From the NCBI GenBank assembly GCA_030697365.1, contig JAUYQH010000032.1:61813-125812 (forward strand): a DNA stretch of 64,000 bases. The letters are read 5' to 3'. A model generated the notes under the pieces. That model had not been told where the DNA came from and ran no database searches. It saw nothing but the letters and a program-made list of their open reading frames with translations. The position numbers and the translations under genes were made by a program. Shown one piece after another: positions 34,604-43,611 of this stretch. The stretch is from Novosphingobium sp. GTDB taxonomy: Bacteria; Pseudomonadota; Alphaproteobacteria; Sphingomonadales; Sphingomonadaceae. Position 1 is the first letter of the stretch; every line of letters starts with the position of its first letter.

Positions 34604-35230
34604 TTACAGCAGCGCACCCTGCGCCGACGCAGAATCGGCGAGTTCGATCTCCGCCATCGCCTCATGCGCCAGCGGGCACTGCATCGCCGCGGCCTCCTCG
34701 CCATCGACGCTGAGCCAGCGCCTCGCCTCGTCCGGGGTGTCGAGGATCACCGGCATCGCTTTGGGATGCACCCGCCCGATCAGTTCGTTGGCCTCGCACG
34801 TGAGGAAGGCATAGCGCGGGCCGTCGGGCGTCGGTCGCCACAGTCCGGCAAAGCCGAACAGCTCGGCATTGCGCAACGCGAACCAGTGCTTGCGCTTGCG
34901 CCCCGTCGCCGGGTCGGGCTCCGCCGACCATTCCGAAAACGCGGTGACCGGCACCACGCAGCGCCGCGCCGGATCGGCCAGCGCGCTGCGCCACATCGGC
35001 GAGGCGAGGTTGCGGATATTGGTCACCGGGCGTTTCACAGATCCGAAAGGCGGCCAGCCCCAGCGCATATTCGTCAACCGACGCCCGCTATCCCCGGCGA
35101 CGATCACCGGCGCGGCATAGTCGGGAAAGATCTCGTGCAGCGGGGGCACGTTCGCGCCGCCGGTGTCGAGCGGGGCGAACAGCTGCGCGATTGCATCGAC
35201 GTTGCTCGTCATGCGATAGAGGTTGCACAT
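34604..35230 (-). CDS. SOS-response-associated peptidase (SRAP/YedK/HMCES family)
   Basis: Protects abasic sites in single-stranded DNA by covalent capture; 208 residues. The catalytic Cys2 (MCNLYRMTSN) becomes the N-terminal residue that forms the thiazolidine link. Other conserved residues are in VTNIRNLASPMW (Asn), VTAFSEWSAE (Glu) and RVHPKAMPVIL (His). The expected RRCVVPVTAFSEW block is intact. No LexA box was found in the 29-base gap to the divergent aldolase gene, so SOS control is not shown. Confidence 0.95.
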   Translation of the reverse strand: MCNLYRMTSNVDAIAQLFAPLDTGGANVPPLHEIFPDYAAPVIVAGDSGRRLTNMRWGWPPFGSVKRPVTNIRNLASPMWRSALADPARRCVVPVTAFSEWSAEPDPATGRKRKHWFALRNAELFGFAGLWRPTPDGPRYAFLTCEANELIGRVHPKAMPVILDTPDEARRWLSVDGEEAAAMQCPLAHEAMAEIELADSASAQGALL

Positions 35231-35259
35231 AGCAACCAGCCTAATTCGGAGAGCGGCGC

Positions 35260-36021
35260 ATGGCCACCCAGCTGAAACGCAACCTCGACTGCAGCGAAGA
35301 AGAGTGGGCCATCCGCCAGGAGCTGGCGGCGTGCTATCGCATCTTCGATCTGATGGGCTGGTCCGAATCGATCTACAACCACATTTCGGCGCGCGTTCCT
35401 GGCGAGGACAACGCCTTCCTGATCAACCCCTATGGGCTGCTCTATTCGGAAATCTGCGCGTCTAACCTCGTCAAGATCGACATCGACGGCAACAACCTCG
35501 ACGGCAGCCCCTATCCGGTCAACAAGGCCGGGTTCACCCAGCACGCCTATTTCCACCGCCATCTCGATTGGGCACACGCGATCTGCCACACCCACACCAC
35601 CGCGACGATGGCGGTGGCGAGCCTGGAAGGCGGGCTCCAGCCGGTCAACTTCTACGCCTGCAACTTCGCCGGCAAGATTGGCTACCATGATTTCGAGGGC
35701 GTTACGGTGCGCGCCGAAGAGGGCGATCGCCTGCTCGCCAATCTCGATAACAAACGCATCCTGTTCCTGCGCAACCACGGTCCGGTGATCCTGGGCAAGA
35801 CGCTGCCCGAGATCTTCCTCACCCACTGGGTGTTCCAGCGCGCCTGCGAAATCCAGCTGGCGACGATGGCCGCGGGCAAGCCGATCGTGGTCGGGCAGGA
35901 CGTGATCGACGTACACCAGCGCGATCTGGGCCAGGCGCAGCTGCCCGGAGGCCCCGGCGCGGCGGATTTCGCGGCCTGGACCCGCCGGATCGACCGGGTG
36001 GATCGGAGCTGGCGGGATTGA
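35260..36021 (+). CDS. Class II aldolase/adducin-family protein
   Basis: Zinc-dependent aldolase-fold protein of 253 residues. It shows [22 protein letters not shown], the metal-binding [12 protein letters not shown] and [13 protein letters not shown]. It is the form common in alphaproteobacteria next to oxidoreductases, whose substrate has not been settled; fuculose-phosphate aldolase is only a distant relative. It begins a plus-strand run with the IorA-like protein and the dienoyl-CoA reductase-like gene. Confidence 0.9.
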   Translation: MATQLKRNLDCSEEEWAIRQELAACYRIFDLMGWSESIYNHISARVPGEDNAFLINPYGLLYSEICASNLVKIDIDGNNLDGSPYPVNKAGFTQHAYFHRHLDWAHAICHTHTTATMAVASLEGGLQPVNFYACNFAGKIGYHDFEGVTVRAEEGDRLLANLDNKRILFLRNHGPVILGKTLPEIFLTHWVFQRACEIQLATMAAGKPIVVGQDVIDVHQRDLGQAQLPGGPGAADFAAWTRRIDRVDRSWRD

Positions 36022-36041
36022 GCTGACCAAAGCGTAAGGGC

Positions 36042-36599
36042 TTGTCCCGCTTCACCCTCAACGACCGCCCGGTCGCGTTCCGGATGGACCCGCAGACCCC
36101 GCTGCTGTGGGGGCTGCGCAACGCCGCCAACCTGACCGGCACCAAGTTCGGCTGCGGGCAGGGCGATTGCGGGGCGTGCATGGTGATCGTCGATGGCGAG
36201 GCGATCCGCAGCTGCCTGGTCAGCCTGGGCGAAATCGAAGGCCGCAGCGTGACCACGATCGAGGCCCTGAGCCGCGATCGCAGCCATCCGGTCCAGCAAG
36301 CGTTCGTCGCCGAGGGCGCGATCCAGTGCGGCTATTGCACGCCCGGCATGATCATGGCTGCCGCCGCCCTGCTTGCGCGCAATGCCGATCCGTCGGCGCA
36401 GGACATCGTCGGCGCGTTGCCCAACTTGTGCCGCTGCGGGGTCTATCCGCGCGTCGTCCGCGCGGTCCAGCGCGCCGGGCGGGTGATGCGCGGCGAGGAA
36501 CGGATCGCCGCCGCCCCCGCGCCGGGGATTCGGCCGGAGGACGCGGCACGCAGCGTTCCGGCCATGCAAGCGGGCCGATCGCCCGACATCAGGGAGTAG
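36042..36599 (+). CDS. [2Fe-2S] subunit of a molybdenum hydroxylase, IorA-like
   Basis: Electron-transfer subunit of 185 residues with two [2Fe-2S] clusters. The plant-ferredoxin cluster is bound by [13 protein letters not shown] plus RSCLV. The second cluster is bound by [14 protein letters not shown] and [12 protein letters not shown]. The start is TTG at 36042 with AAGGG just upstream; the family N-terminus [10 protein letters not shown] requires a start here, and the next ATG would cut into the fold. A C-terminal extension of about 35 residues is Ala/Pro-rich. The matching IorB-like large subunit is not adjacent but lies 13.5 kb upstream at 20292-22574. Confidence 0.92.
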   Translation: MSRFTLNDRPVAFRMDPQTPLLWGLRNAANLTGTKFGCGQGDCGACMVIVDGEAIRSCLVSLGEIEGRSVTTIEALSRDRSHPVQQAFVAEGAIQCGYCTPGMIMAAAALLARNADPSAQDIVGALPNLCRCGVYPRVVRAVQRAGRVMRGEERIAAAPAPGIRPEDAARSVPAMQAGRSPDIRE

Positions 36600-36603
36600 A
36601 TTG

Positions 36604-37392
36604 ATGACCAGCCCATTCCGTGACGATCTCTTCGCCGGCAAAGTCGCCTTCGTCGCCGGGGGCACTTCCGGCATCAACCTCGGCATCGCTGCGCGTCTGG
36701 CCGAACTGGGCGCGCGGGTAGCGATCCTGGGGCGCAACGCCGAAAAGGCGCAGGCCGCCGCCGAGCCGATCGGCGCGTTGGCGCTAACCGCCGACGTGCG
36801 CGATTACGGCGCGACCCGTGCAGCGATGGAGCGCGTGCGCCACGAACTCGGCCCGATCGACATCGTCGTCTCGGGCGCGGCGGGCAACTTCCTCGCCCCC
36901 GCACTGGGGATGAGCGCCAACGCCTTCAAGGCGGTGATCGACATCGACCTGATCGGCACCTTCAATGTGTTCCGCGGTTGCCACGACCTGCTCAACCTGC
37001 CGGGCGCGAGCCTGATCGCGATCACCGCGGGGCAGGCGGTCAACGCGATGGCGCTCCAGGCTCCGGCTTGCGCGGCCAAAGCGGGGATCAACCAGCTGGT
37101 CCGGGTGCTGGCGATCGAGTGGGGGCCCGAGGTGCGGGTCAACGGCATCTCGCCCGGCCCGATCGCGGGCACCGAGGGCATGGCCCGGCTGGCGCCCGAT
37201 GCTTCGACCAAGGACAAGCACTTCGCCCGGATACCGGCCAAGCGCTGGGGCGAGATCGGCGAAATCGCCGAGGCTGCGGTCTGGTTGTGCTCGGATGCGG
37301 CGAGGTACGTGACCGGCGCGATCATCGATGTCGATGGCGGCAGTTCGGTGGGCGATGCCTCGCGGATGGATCTGATGAAAGGGCTGGCCTGA
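36604..37392 (+). CDS. SDR oxidoreductase, 2,4-dienoyl-CoA reductase-like
   Basis: NADPH-dependent short-chain dehydrogenase of 262 residues. The cofactor motif is [11 protein letters not shown]. The sequence [45 protein letters not shown] and [14 protein letters not shown] closely follows the mammalian peroxisomal dienoyl-CoA reductase pattern. The usual SDR catalytic Tyr is absent (APACAAKAG), as expected for that subgroup. This supports a role in unsaturated fatty-acid breakdown. The ATG follows AGGGAG and overlaps nothing; the gene starts 4 bases after the IorA-like stop. Confidence 0.9.
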   Translation: MTSPFRDDLFAGKVAFVAGGTSGINLGIAARLAELGARVAILGRNAEKAQAAAEPIGALALTADVRDYGATRAAMERVRHELGPIDIVVSGAAGNFLAPALGMSANAFKAVIDIDLIGTFNVFRGCHDLLNLPGASLIAITAGQAVNAMALQAPACAAKAGINQLVRVLAIEWGPEVRVNGISPGPIAGTEGMARLAPDASTKDKHFARIPAKRWGEIGEIAEAAVWLCSDAARYVTGAIIDVDGGSSVGDASRMDLMKGLA

Positions 37393-37403
37393 AGGCGCGG
37401 CGT

Positions 37404-38207
37404 CTATCCGTCGCTGCTGCTCACCTCAATGGTCTTGTCGAGGAACTCGGCATACCCGTAGCTAGTCAGAAAGCTGACGTCGGCGGCGTCCCTGCCGATG
37501 CCGATCTTGGCGATTTCGGCGGGTTCGGCCATTCCGGTGGCGTCGATCATGTGCCACGCCCCGGCGTCGATGTCGCCGTGGGTCGGATCGGCGAGGAACA
37601 CTTCGGCCACCGCGTGGAAATCCTGCGGGAAAACCCGCGGGGCATAGACGCTGGCGAACCGCGCCGGGATCGCGGCGGCACGGGCAAAGGTGATCAGGAC
37701 GTGGGCATAGTCGCGGCACACCCCGCGGCGCTCGACAAACGTGTCGAGCGCCGTGGTGATCGAGGTCGAGGCCTGGTCGTAAGTGAAATTCGACGAGATC
37801 CAGTCGCGCATCGCCAGCACCAGCGCGCCGCCCTCCAGCCCGCCGAACTCGGCGCCGACGAACGACTGGAAGCGGTCGGCGGGGCAATAGCGCGAATCCA
37901 TCAGGTACTGCACGGTCTCGCCCGGCAGCAGGTGCGTGGGCACCGCGGCAAGGGTGTCGATCGGGGTGAGCAGGCGGTTCACCTCGACTTCGGCGTTGTA
38001 CCTCGCCTCGAACTCGCCCTGATGGCGCAGCCAGATGCGCTCGCCGATCCCGTCCTGCGCCGCGACGCGCGAAAAGTGCTCGGTAGGGGTGCACGAGAAC
38101 CAGCCGCTGACCCGCTGCTCGGGGATTATCGCGGGCTCGATCTGGAGCAGGAAATCGGTCGGCTCGGGGAAGTTGTAGCGGATATGCGAGGCGATGGTCA
38201 GGGTCAT
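37404..38207 (-). CDS. Transglutaminase-like family protein
   Basis: 267-residue papain-fold protein. The N-terminal half (HIRYNFPEPTDFLLQIEPA) is the beta-rich domain typical of bacterial transglutaminase-like proteins. The C-terminal half has the triad: Cys in ERRGVCRDYAHVLI, His in FPQDFHAVAEVF and Asp in AWHMIDATGMA. No signal peptide. These are usually peptidases or amidases rather than true transglutaminases; the substrate is unknown. It converges with the SDR gene (11-base gap). Confidence 0.9.
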   Translation of the reverse strand: MTLTIASHIRYNFPEPTDFLLQIEPAIIPEQRVSGWFSCTPTEHFSRVAAQDGIGERIWLRHQGEFEARYNAEVEVNRLLTPIDTLAAVPTHLLPGETVQYLMDSRYCPADRFQSFVGAEFGGLEGGALVLAMRDWISSNFTYDQASTSITTALDTFVERRGVCRDYAHVLITFARAAAIPARFASVYAPRVFPQDFHAVAEVFLADPTHGDIDAGAWHMIDATGMAEPAEIAKIGIGRDAADVSFLTSYGYAEFLDKTIEVSSSDG

Positions 38208-38248
38208 GCGGGGATAGCCGTTGGAGGGTCGGGAGGTTCCCGTGGGGT

Positions 38249-39052
38249 TCAATCCCCCGTAAAGCTCGGCGCCCGCTTTTCCAGAATCGCGGTGACCGCC
38301 TCGACATGGTCCTTGGTCTCGTGGACGATCGCCTGGAACGCGGCGCTGAGTTCGAGAACCTGGTCCGAATCGCCCTTCTGCCCCTCGCGCAGCAGGCGCT
38401 TGGTCAGGCGCAGCGCGCGGACCGGGTTGGCGGCGATCTTGCCCGCCAGCGCCAGCGCGGCGTCCATCAGCGCGTCGTCTTCGGCGACCTGGCTGACCAG
38501 CCCGATGCGCAGCGCTTCGTCGGCAGTGAACGTCTCCCCGGTCAGGAAAAGCTCGGCCGCTTTCGAATAGCCGACGATCTGCTGGAGCGTCCACGCCCCG
38601 CCATCTCCGGGGACGATCCCGACCTTGATGAAGCTTGCCGCCATCTTTGCGCTACGCGCCGCGATGCGGATGTCGCACAGGCAGGCAAGGTCGAGCCCCA
38701 GCCCGATTGCGTGGCCGTTGATCGCGGCGATCAGCGGGATTTCGCAGTCGAGCAGCGCGCGGGTCGTCCGCTGGACCCCGCGGCGGTAGTTCCAGCGAGT
38801 CGAATCGGGCTGGTCGAGCGGGCCGATGCCCTTGCGCTCCTTGATTCCCTTGATGTTCCCGCCCGAACAGAACGCCCGGCCCTTGCCCGTCAGGATCGCG
38901 GCGTGGACAGAGCGGTCCTGCGCCAGCTCCTCCAGCGTATCGACGATGTTGTCGCAATCCTCGAGCGTGCCGATCGCGTTGAGGCTGTCGGCGCGGTCCA
39001 TCCGCAGGATCGCGATCCGGCCTTGGCGTTCGACTTCAAGAAACGGGGTCAT
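38249..39052 (-). CDS. Enoyl-CoA hydratase/isomerase family protein
   Basis: Crotonase-fold enzyme of 267 residues acting on acyl-CoA thioesters. The oxyanion-hole block GKGRAFCSGGNIKGIKERKG and the second block NGHAIGLGLDLACLCDIRIA are clear. The usual catalytic Glu region reads GIVPGDGGAWTLQQIVG, with Asp where classical hydratases often have Glu, so isomerase or hydrolase activity is possible. It is divergent from the acyl-CoA dehydrogenase pair across 54 bases, suggesting shared control of a beta-oxidation-like route. Confidence 0.92.
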   Translation of the reverse strand: MTPFLEVERQGRIAILRMDRADSLNAIGTLEDCDNIVDTLEELAQDRSVHAAILTGKGRAFCSGGNIKGIKERKGIGPLDQPDSTRWNYRRGVQRTTRALLDCEIPLIAAINGHAIGLGLDLACLCDIRIAARSAKMAASFIKVGIVPGDGGAWTLQQIVGYSKAAELFLTGETFTADEALRIGLVSQVAEDDALMDAALALAGKIAANPVRALRLTKRLLREGQKGDSDQVLELSAAFQAIVHETKDHVEAVTAILEKRAPSFTGD

Positions 39053-39106
39053 GGCGGTTACCTCTGGCGTTGCGGAGACCGAGCCGCTGCCATAGGGATG
39101 ACGGCG

Positions 39107-40249
39107 ATGCAAATCTTCAGCCTGCGAGAATTCGCCCCGCCCGGAGACGTCACCGCCCTGCGCGAGCAGGTTCGCGCGATGATCGCGGCGCACGCGCACC
39201 GCTGGACCCCCGAACAGCGCGCCAACCCATGGTTCAGCTTCGACGAGGAGTTTTCGCGCGCATTGGGCGCCGCGGGGTTCCTCGGGATGACCTGGCCCCG
39301 GCAATACGGCGGGCATGAACGCCACGCGCTCGAACGCTATGTGGTGATCGAGGAATTGCTCGCGGGCGGCGCGCCCTCCGGCCTCCACTGGATCGCCGAT
39401 CGCCAGACCGGGCCGCTGCTGCTCAAGTATGCCAACGAGCGGCTCAAGCAGAAGTACCTCCCCGGCATGGCGCGGGGCGAAATCTATGCCTGCATCGGCC
39501 TGTCCGAGCCCAATTCCGGCTCGGACCTCGCCAGTGTGCGGACTTTCGCCGAAAAGACCCCCGCGGGCTGGCGGGTCAACGGCCAAAAGGTCTGGACCAG
39601 CGGCGCGCACAAGAGCCAGGCCGCGCTGACCCTGCTGCGCACCGAAGCGGGCAGCGAACGCCAGGCCGGGCTGTCGCAGCTGATGATCGACCTCGATCTA
39701 CCCGGCGTCACCGTGCGGCCGATCATCGACATGACCGGGCAGCATCACTTCAACGAGATCTTTTTCGAGGACGCACTGGTGCCGCTCGATGCGCTGGTCG
39801 GCGAGGAAGGCAACGGCTGGAAGCAGGTCACCGCCGAACTCGCGCTCGAACGCTCGGGCCCCGAACGCTATCTCTCGAGCCACATGCTGCTCGAAGCGCT
39901 GATCGACCACGCCGGGCCGAACCCGTCGCCAGCGCTGGCCGGACTGATCGGGCGGCTGACCGCAGAGATGTGGACGCTGCGTCAGATGAGCCTCGCCACC
40001 GCCGCCAAGCTGGCCGCGGGGGAAGACCCGATGGTCGAGGCCGCGATCGTCAAGGATCTGGGCAACGCTTACGAGCAGGCGATGCCGCGGCTGGTCCAGG
40101 CGGTGGTCGAGGATGTCGATCTGGCCGAGGACAGCCGGTTGGCACGGTTGATCCGCTTCATCCTCGTCCAGTCGCCCAGCTATTCGCTGCGTGGCGGCAC
40201 GCCCGAAGTGCTGCGCGGGATCATCGCGCGGGGATTGGGACTGAGATGA
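39107..40249 (+). CDS. Acyl-CoA dehydrogenase
   Basis: FAD-dependent dehydrogenase forming the trans-2-enoyl-CoA; 380 residues. The middle beta-domain signature is ACIGLSEPNSGSDLASVRT and WRVNGQKVWTSGAH. The C-terminal signature is YSLRGGTPEVLRGIIARGLG. ATG at 39107 has AGGG nine bases upstream; the ATG at 39098 is three codons earlier. Its stop overlaps the next acyl-CoA dehydrogenase start, so the two probably form one heteromeric enzyme. Confidence 0.93.
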   Translation: MQIFSLREFAPPGDVTALREQVRAMIAAHAHRWTPEQRANPWFSFDEEFSRALGAAGFLGMTWPRQYGGHERHALERYVVIEELLAGGAPSGLHWIADRQTGPLLLKYANERLKQKYLPGMARGEIYACIGLSEPNSGSDLASVRTFAEKTPAGWRVNGQKVWTSGAHKSQAALTLLRTEAGSERQAGLSQLMIDLDLPGVTVRPIIDMTGQHHFNEIFFEDALVPLDALVGEEGNGWKQVTAELALERSGPERYLSSHMLLEALIDHAGPNPSPALAGLIGRLTAEMWTLRQMSLATAAKLAAGEDPMVEAAIVKDLGNAYEQAMPRLVQAVVEDVDLAEDSRLARLIRFILVQSPSYSLRGGTPEVLRGIIARGLGLR

Positions 40250-41205
40250 GCGAGAACCGCACCCTTCTGACGGACATGGCCGAGGGTCTGTTCGCCGAAC
40301 TGACCGGCGCGGATTTCGCTGTGTCCTGGCCGCGGCTGGCCGAGGCCGGGTTCGCCACGCTGCTGGTGGCCGAGGAACAGGGCGGCTTCGGCGGCGATTG
40401 GGGCGATCTGTTCGCCGTCCTGCGCCTCGCCGGTCAACAAGCGCTCTCCGCGCCATTGGGCGAGACGATCGTCGCGCACAAGTTGCTTGCCGACGCAGGG
40501 GTCGCCGCGCCCGAGGGGCCGATCGTCCTGCTCGACCGCGACTACGCCAGCTTCGGACGGCATAGCGCGGCGATGCTTGCTGCCGGCGAAGGGGGGCTGC
40601 GGCTTTATCGGAACAGTGCCTGTTCGTTCGTCGAAGGCGCCTCGCCCGACGGCAACCCCCGCGACAAGGTGAACTTTACGGGCGAGCCAACCGCCACCTT
40701 CGCATCGAACGCCGATCTGCGCGCCAAGGGGGCGTTCGTGCGCGTCGCGATGGCTACAGGAGCGCTCGAGGCCGGGTTCGCGCTGGCGATCGAACACGTC
40801 AACACCCGCGTCCAGTTCGGCAAGCCGCTGGGCAAGTTCCAGGCGGTCCAGCAGGCGCTGGCCGAGGCGAGCTCCGAGATCGCCGCGGTCGGCGCGGTCG
40901 GTCAGGCCGCGGCGGCCGCATTCGACGCCGGAGATGCCGGATTCGAGATCGCCGCCGCCAAGTGGCGGATGAACTGCGCAATCGAAGTGGCGGTGCCGAT
41001 CCTCCACCGCGTCCACGGCGCGATCGGGTTCACGATGGAATATCCGCTCAACCGCCACACCCGCAGCCTGATGGGCTGGCGCAGCGAGTTCGGCAACGAC
41101 GCCTACTGGGCGCGCACGCTGGGCGAGCGCGCGGCGAAGCTGGGCGGCGCCGGACTGTGGCGCGAAATCACCGCCCGCGGGGATCGCAAGACGTCGATGG
41201 GCTAG
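40246..41205 (+). CDS. Short acyl-CoA dehydrogenase-like subunit
   Basis: 319 residues, about 60 fewer than a full acyl-CoA dehydrogenase. The middle beta-barrel is shortened and lacks the usual flavin-contact serine/threonine block. The C-terminal helical part is well kept (ALAIEHVNTRVQFGKPLGKF; HRVHGAIGFTMEYPLNRHTR). Paired full and short dehydrogenases, as in the actinobacterial FadE26-27 and FadE28-29 sterol enzymes, form alpha2beta2 tetramers with half the flavin sites. The 4-base overlap with the upstream gene supports this reading. Confidence 0.9.
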   Translation: MSENRTLLTDMAEGLFAELTGADFAVSWPRLAEAGFATLLVAEEQGGFGGDWGDLFAVLRLAGQQALSAPLGETIVAHKLLADAGVAAPEGPIVLLDRDYASFGRHSAAMLAAGEGGLRLYRNSACSFVEGASPDGNPRDKVNFTGEPTATFASNADLRAKGAFVRVAMATGALEAGFALAIEHVNTRVQFGKPLGKFQAVQQALAEASSEIAAVGAVGQAAAAAFDAGDAGFEIAAAKWRMNCAIEVAVPILHRVHGAIGFTMEYPLNRHTRSLMGWRSEFGNDAYWARTLGERAAKLGGAGLWREITARGDRKTSMG

Positions 41206-41209
41206 CGCG

Positions 41210-41677
41210 ATGATTCCCGACCCCACCGGGATCTGCGCCTTCCAGCGCCTCGACGGCCGCACCACGACCTCGGGCAGATTGCGCGACGAAGACCTCCCGG
41301 CGCTTGCCGCAATTGGTGTGCGCCACGTCGTCAATCTCGCGCTCGATAGCCATCCCGAGGCGCTGGCGGACGAGGCTGAAAAACTGGCTGCGCTGGGAAT
41401 TGCTTATACCCATATTCCCGTGCCGTTCGACGATCCGCGCGACGAACATTACCGCGCGTTCGCTGCGGCGCTCGTTGCTGCGGGCGGAGGGCCGGCCCAC
41501 GTCCACTGCATCATGAACTACCGCGTTTCGGCGTTCTTCTACCGTTGGCACCGCGAGAGCTGCGGGATGGACGAACTGTCCGCGCGCGCGTTGATGACCA
41601 GGCAGTGGGAGCCCGACCGCAGCGACCGGCCCGAAGCCCGGCCGTGGGCAGAGTTTCTTGGCAGAACAGGAATATAG
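41210..41677 (+). CDS. Protein-tyrosine-phosphatase-like (CX5R) protein
   Basis: 155-residue cytosolic protein with the phosphatase P-loop VHCIMNYRVSAF (Cys-X5-Arg) and an N-terminal fold of the DUF442/beta-lactamase-hydrolase-like kind (DEDLPALAAIGVRHVVNLAL). The general-acid Asp is probably in PFDDPRDEHY. It starts 4 bases after the short dehydrogenase. Substrate unknown; it may be co-transcribed with the acyl-CoA genes without sharing their role. Confidence 0.82.
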   Translation: MIPDPTGICAFQRLDGRTTTSGRLRDEDLPALAAIGVRHVVNLALDSHPEALADEAEKLAALGIAYTHIPVPFDDPRDEHYRAFAAALVAAGGGPAHVHCIMNYRVSAFFYRWHRESCGMDELSARALMTRQWEPDRSDRPEARPWAEFLGRTGI

Positions 41678-41713
41678 ACGCCGGTCTGCGGCTGCTAATG
41701 GGTTAACGCGCGG

Positions 41714-41743
41714 TTGACAGCCGCCCCCCCAGGTTCCAATCAT
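41714..41743 (+). promoter_or_regulatory. Candidate promoter of the two-partner secretion operon
   Basis: A perfect -35 hexamer TTGACA (41714-41719) is followed after 17-18 bases by a weak -10 (CAATCA or AATCAT). The spacer contains an eight-C run. It is about 100 bases before the tpsB start. Confidence 0.4.
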
Positions 41744-41843
41744 ATCCCAATCAAAAGATAACAGGGTTGCCGGTCGTGCTTTGTCACGAAGGCATTGCAC
41801 GCACCGATTTCGACGCACGCCCACGGGCGCGATGGGGGATTCG

Positions 41844-43586
41844 ATGACGGTGCACTGGCGCAAAGCCTTGCTTCTGGGAACGGTGCTCGGGTTCGGGTCC
41901 ACCGCATACGCCCAAACCCAGGGTCAGCCGACCCGCGAGGAAGTCAACCCGGCCCCGCCTCAGCGCGAGGCACCGCCATCCACCGTTTCGGTCGATTCGA
42001 GCAATGCCTTCGCCCGCGGCCCGTGCCCGCTCGACAACAGCGACTTGCGCACCACGATCCCTTCGGTCCAGTTCGGCGGCGCCGCGGGCAAGCCGTTGCC
42101 GCCCGAGCTCGTCCCGATCCTTGCCGGGGTACGCGCGCCCGAGGGCGAGCAGCCGGTGCGCGTGGTGTGCGACATCCGCGATGCGGCCAACGCCGCGCTG
42201 CGCAGTGCGCGCTATGTCGCTACCGTCCAGATCCCCGCGCAGCGGCTCGACGGCGGCCCGCTTCAACTCGAAGTCATCACCGCGCGGATCGTCGAAACCC
42301 GCGTCCGCGGCAACGCCGGACCATACGAGGGGTTGATCGAGCAGCGGATCACCGCGCTCCAGTCGTACGACCCGCTCAACGAGGTGCAGGCCGAGCGCCT
42401 GCTGCTCCTCGCCGACGACATTCCCGGGCTCGACGTGCGCCTGTCGCTCCAGCCCGCGGGCGGGGCGCCGGGCGAGGTGATCGGCGAACTGACCGTCGAC
42501 TACCACCCGTTCGGGGTGGTGGTGAACGCGCAGAACTACAACTCGCGGCAGCTCGGGCGTGAAACCGTCTATGCCCGCGCCGAGTTGTACGGGCTGACCG
42601 GGCTGGGCGACCTCACTTATCTCGCCGGGTCGAGCACGGTTGATTTCGACGAGCAGAAGATCGTCCAGGTCGGGCACGAGATGGTGCTGGACCAGCAGGG
42701 AACCTCGCTGGCGCTGCGTGCGACTTATGCGGATTCGCGCCCCGACCTTCCCCAGCTCGAACTGCGGACCAAGTCGTGGATCCTCAACGCCGAACTGATG
42801 CAGCCGCTGCTGCGCACGGTGAACGACAACTACTACCTCGGCGTCGGGTTCGAGCGGGTCGACCAGCGCACCGATCTGGGCGGCGCCGGGGGCAGCGCGG
42901 CGCTCAACCTCGACCGGATCAGCACCGCCTACATGCGCTTTGCCGGAAACTCGCGTCGCTTGCGTCCCGACGGGACCGAGGCGGTGGTGGTCAACGGCTT
43001 CGCCGAATTCCGCAAGGGTCTCGACATCTTCAACGCAACCAAGTCGGGCGTGATCACAAGGGCGGGCTATGCCCCTTCGCGGCTCGAAGGCGATGCCAAG
43101 GCATGGGTGATGCGCGGGCAGCTGGATGGCAAGATCGGCTTCGGCCCGATCTTCGAGCTGTTTGGATCGGCGCGCGGGCAGTGGACCAATCAGCCGCTGC
43201 TCAACTACGACGAATTCTCGATCGGCAACCTCACCGTCGGGCGCGGCTACGATCCGGGCGCCAACACCGGCGACAAGGCCATCGCGGGCACCACCGAGGT
43301 GCGCTTCAACCTGCCCACCGGTCCGCGCGTGGCGACCCAGGTGTTCGGCTTCTACGATGTGGTCCGCCTCTACAACCTCGACACCGGCAGCACCGAACGC
43401 CGCCGCCAGCTGGAAAGCTATGGCGGTGGGGTGCGCGTGACGCTGTCGGGGATCGCCCGGCTCGACGTGACGTATGCGCACCCGCTCGATCCGCCGCTGC
43501 TGACCGGGGCCAGCGCCAAAGTGCCCAAGGATCGCGTGCTGGTCTCGCTCACCGCGCAACTCGTGCCCTTCGGGGGTCGCCGCTGA
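41844..43586 (+). CDS. TpsB outer-membrane transporter (ShlB/FhaC/HecB family)
   Basis: Two-partner secretion channel of 580 residues that exports the TpsA made from the next gene. The signal peptide is MTVHWRKALLLGTVLGFGST (cleavage after AYA). A periplasmic POTRA region follows (VVCDIRDAANAALRSARYVA; IPAQRLDGGPLQLEVITARI), then a 16-strand barrel. The conserved plug-tip motif is NLTVGRGYDPGANTG, the VRGY-type signature needed for secretion. ATG at 41844 is preferred for its GGGGGA ribosome site; 41832 is an alternative. Only one clear POTRA region is seen where FhaC has two. Confidence 0.92.
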   Translation: MTVHWRKALLLGTVLGFGSTAYAQTQGQPTREEVNPAPPQREAPPSTVSVDSSNAFARGPCPLDNSDLRTTIPSVQFGGAAGKPLPPELVPILAGVRAPEGEQPVRVVCDIRDAANAALRSARYVATVQIPAQRLDGGPLQLEVITARIVETRVRGNAGPYEGLIEQRITALQSYDPLNEVQAERLLLLADDIPGLDVRLSLQPAGGAPGEVIGELTVDYHPFGVVVNAQNYNSRQLGRETVYARAELYGLTGLGDLTYLAGSSTVDFDEQKIVQVGHEMVLDQQGTSLALRATYADSRPDLPQLELRTKSWILNAELMQPLLRTVNDNYYLGVGFERVDQRTDLGGAGGSAALNLDRISTAYMRFAGNSRRLRPDGTEAVVVNGFAEFRKGLDIFNATKSGVITRAGYAPSRLEGDAKAWVMRGQLDGKIGFGPIFELFGSARGQWTNQPLLNYDEFSIGNLTVGRGYDPGANTGDKAIAGTTEVRFNLPTGPRVATQVFGFYDVVRLYNLDTGSTERRRQLESYGGGVRVTLSGIARLDVTYAHPLDPPLLTGASAKVPKDRVLVSLTAQLVPFGGRR

Positions 43587-43611
43587 TGCTGTATTGCGAA
43601 GGATTGTTGCC

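Noticed and set aside
34211..34704. Open frames of 88-125 residues in the 34.2-34.7 kb gap
   Set aside because: Arg/Ser-rich, no ribosome site, no family resemblance; treated as non-coding or decayed.
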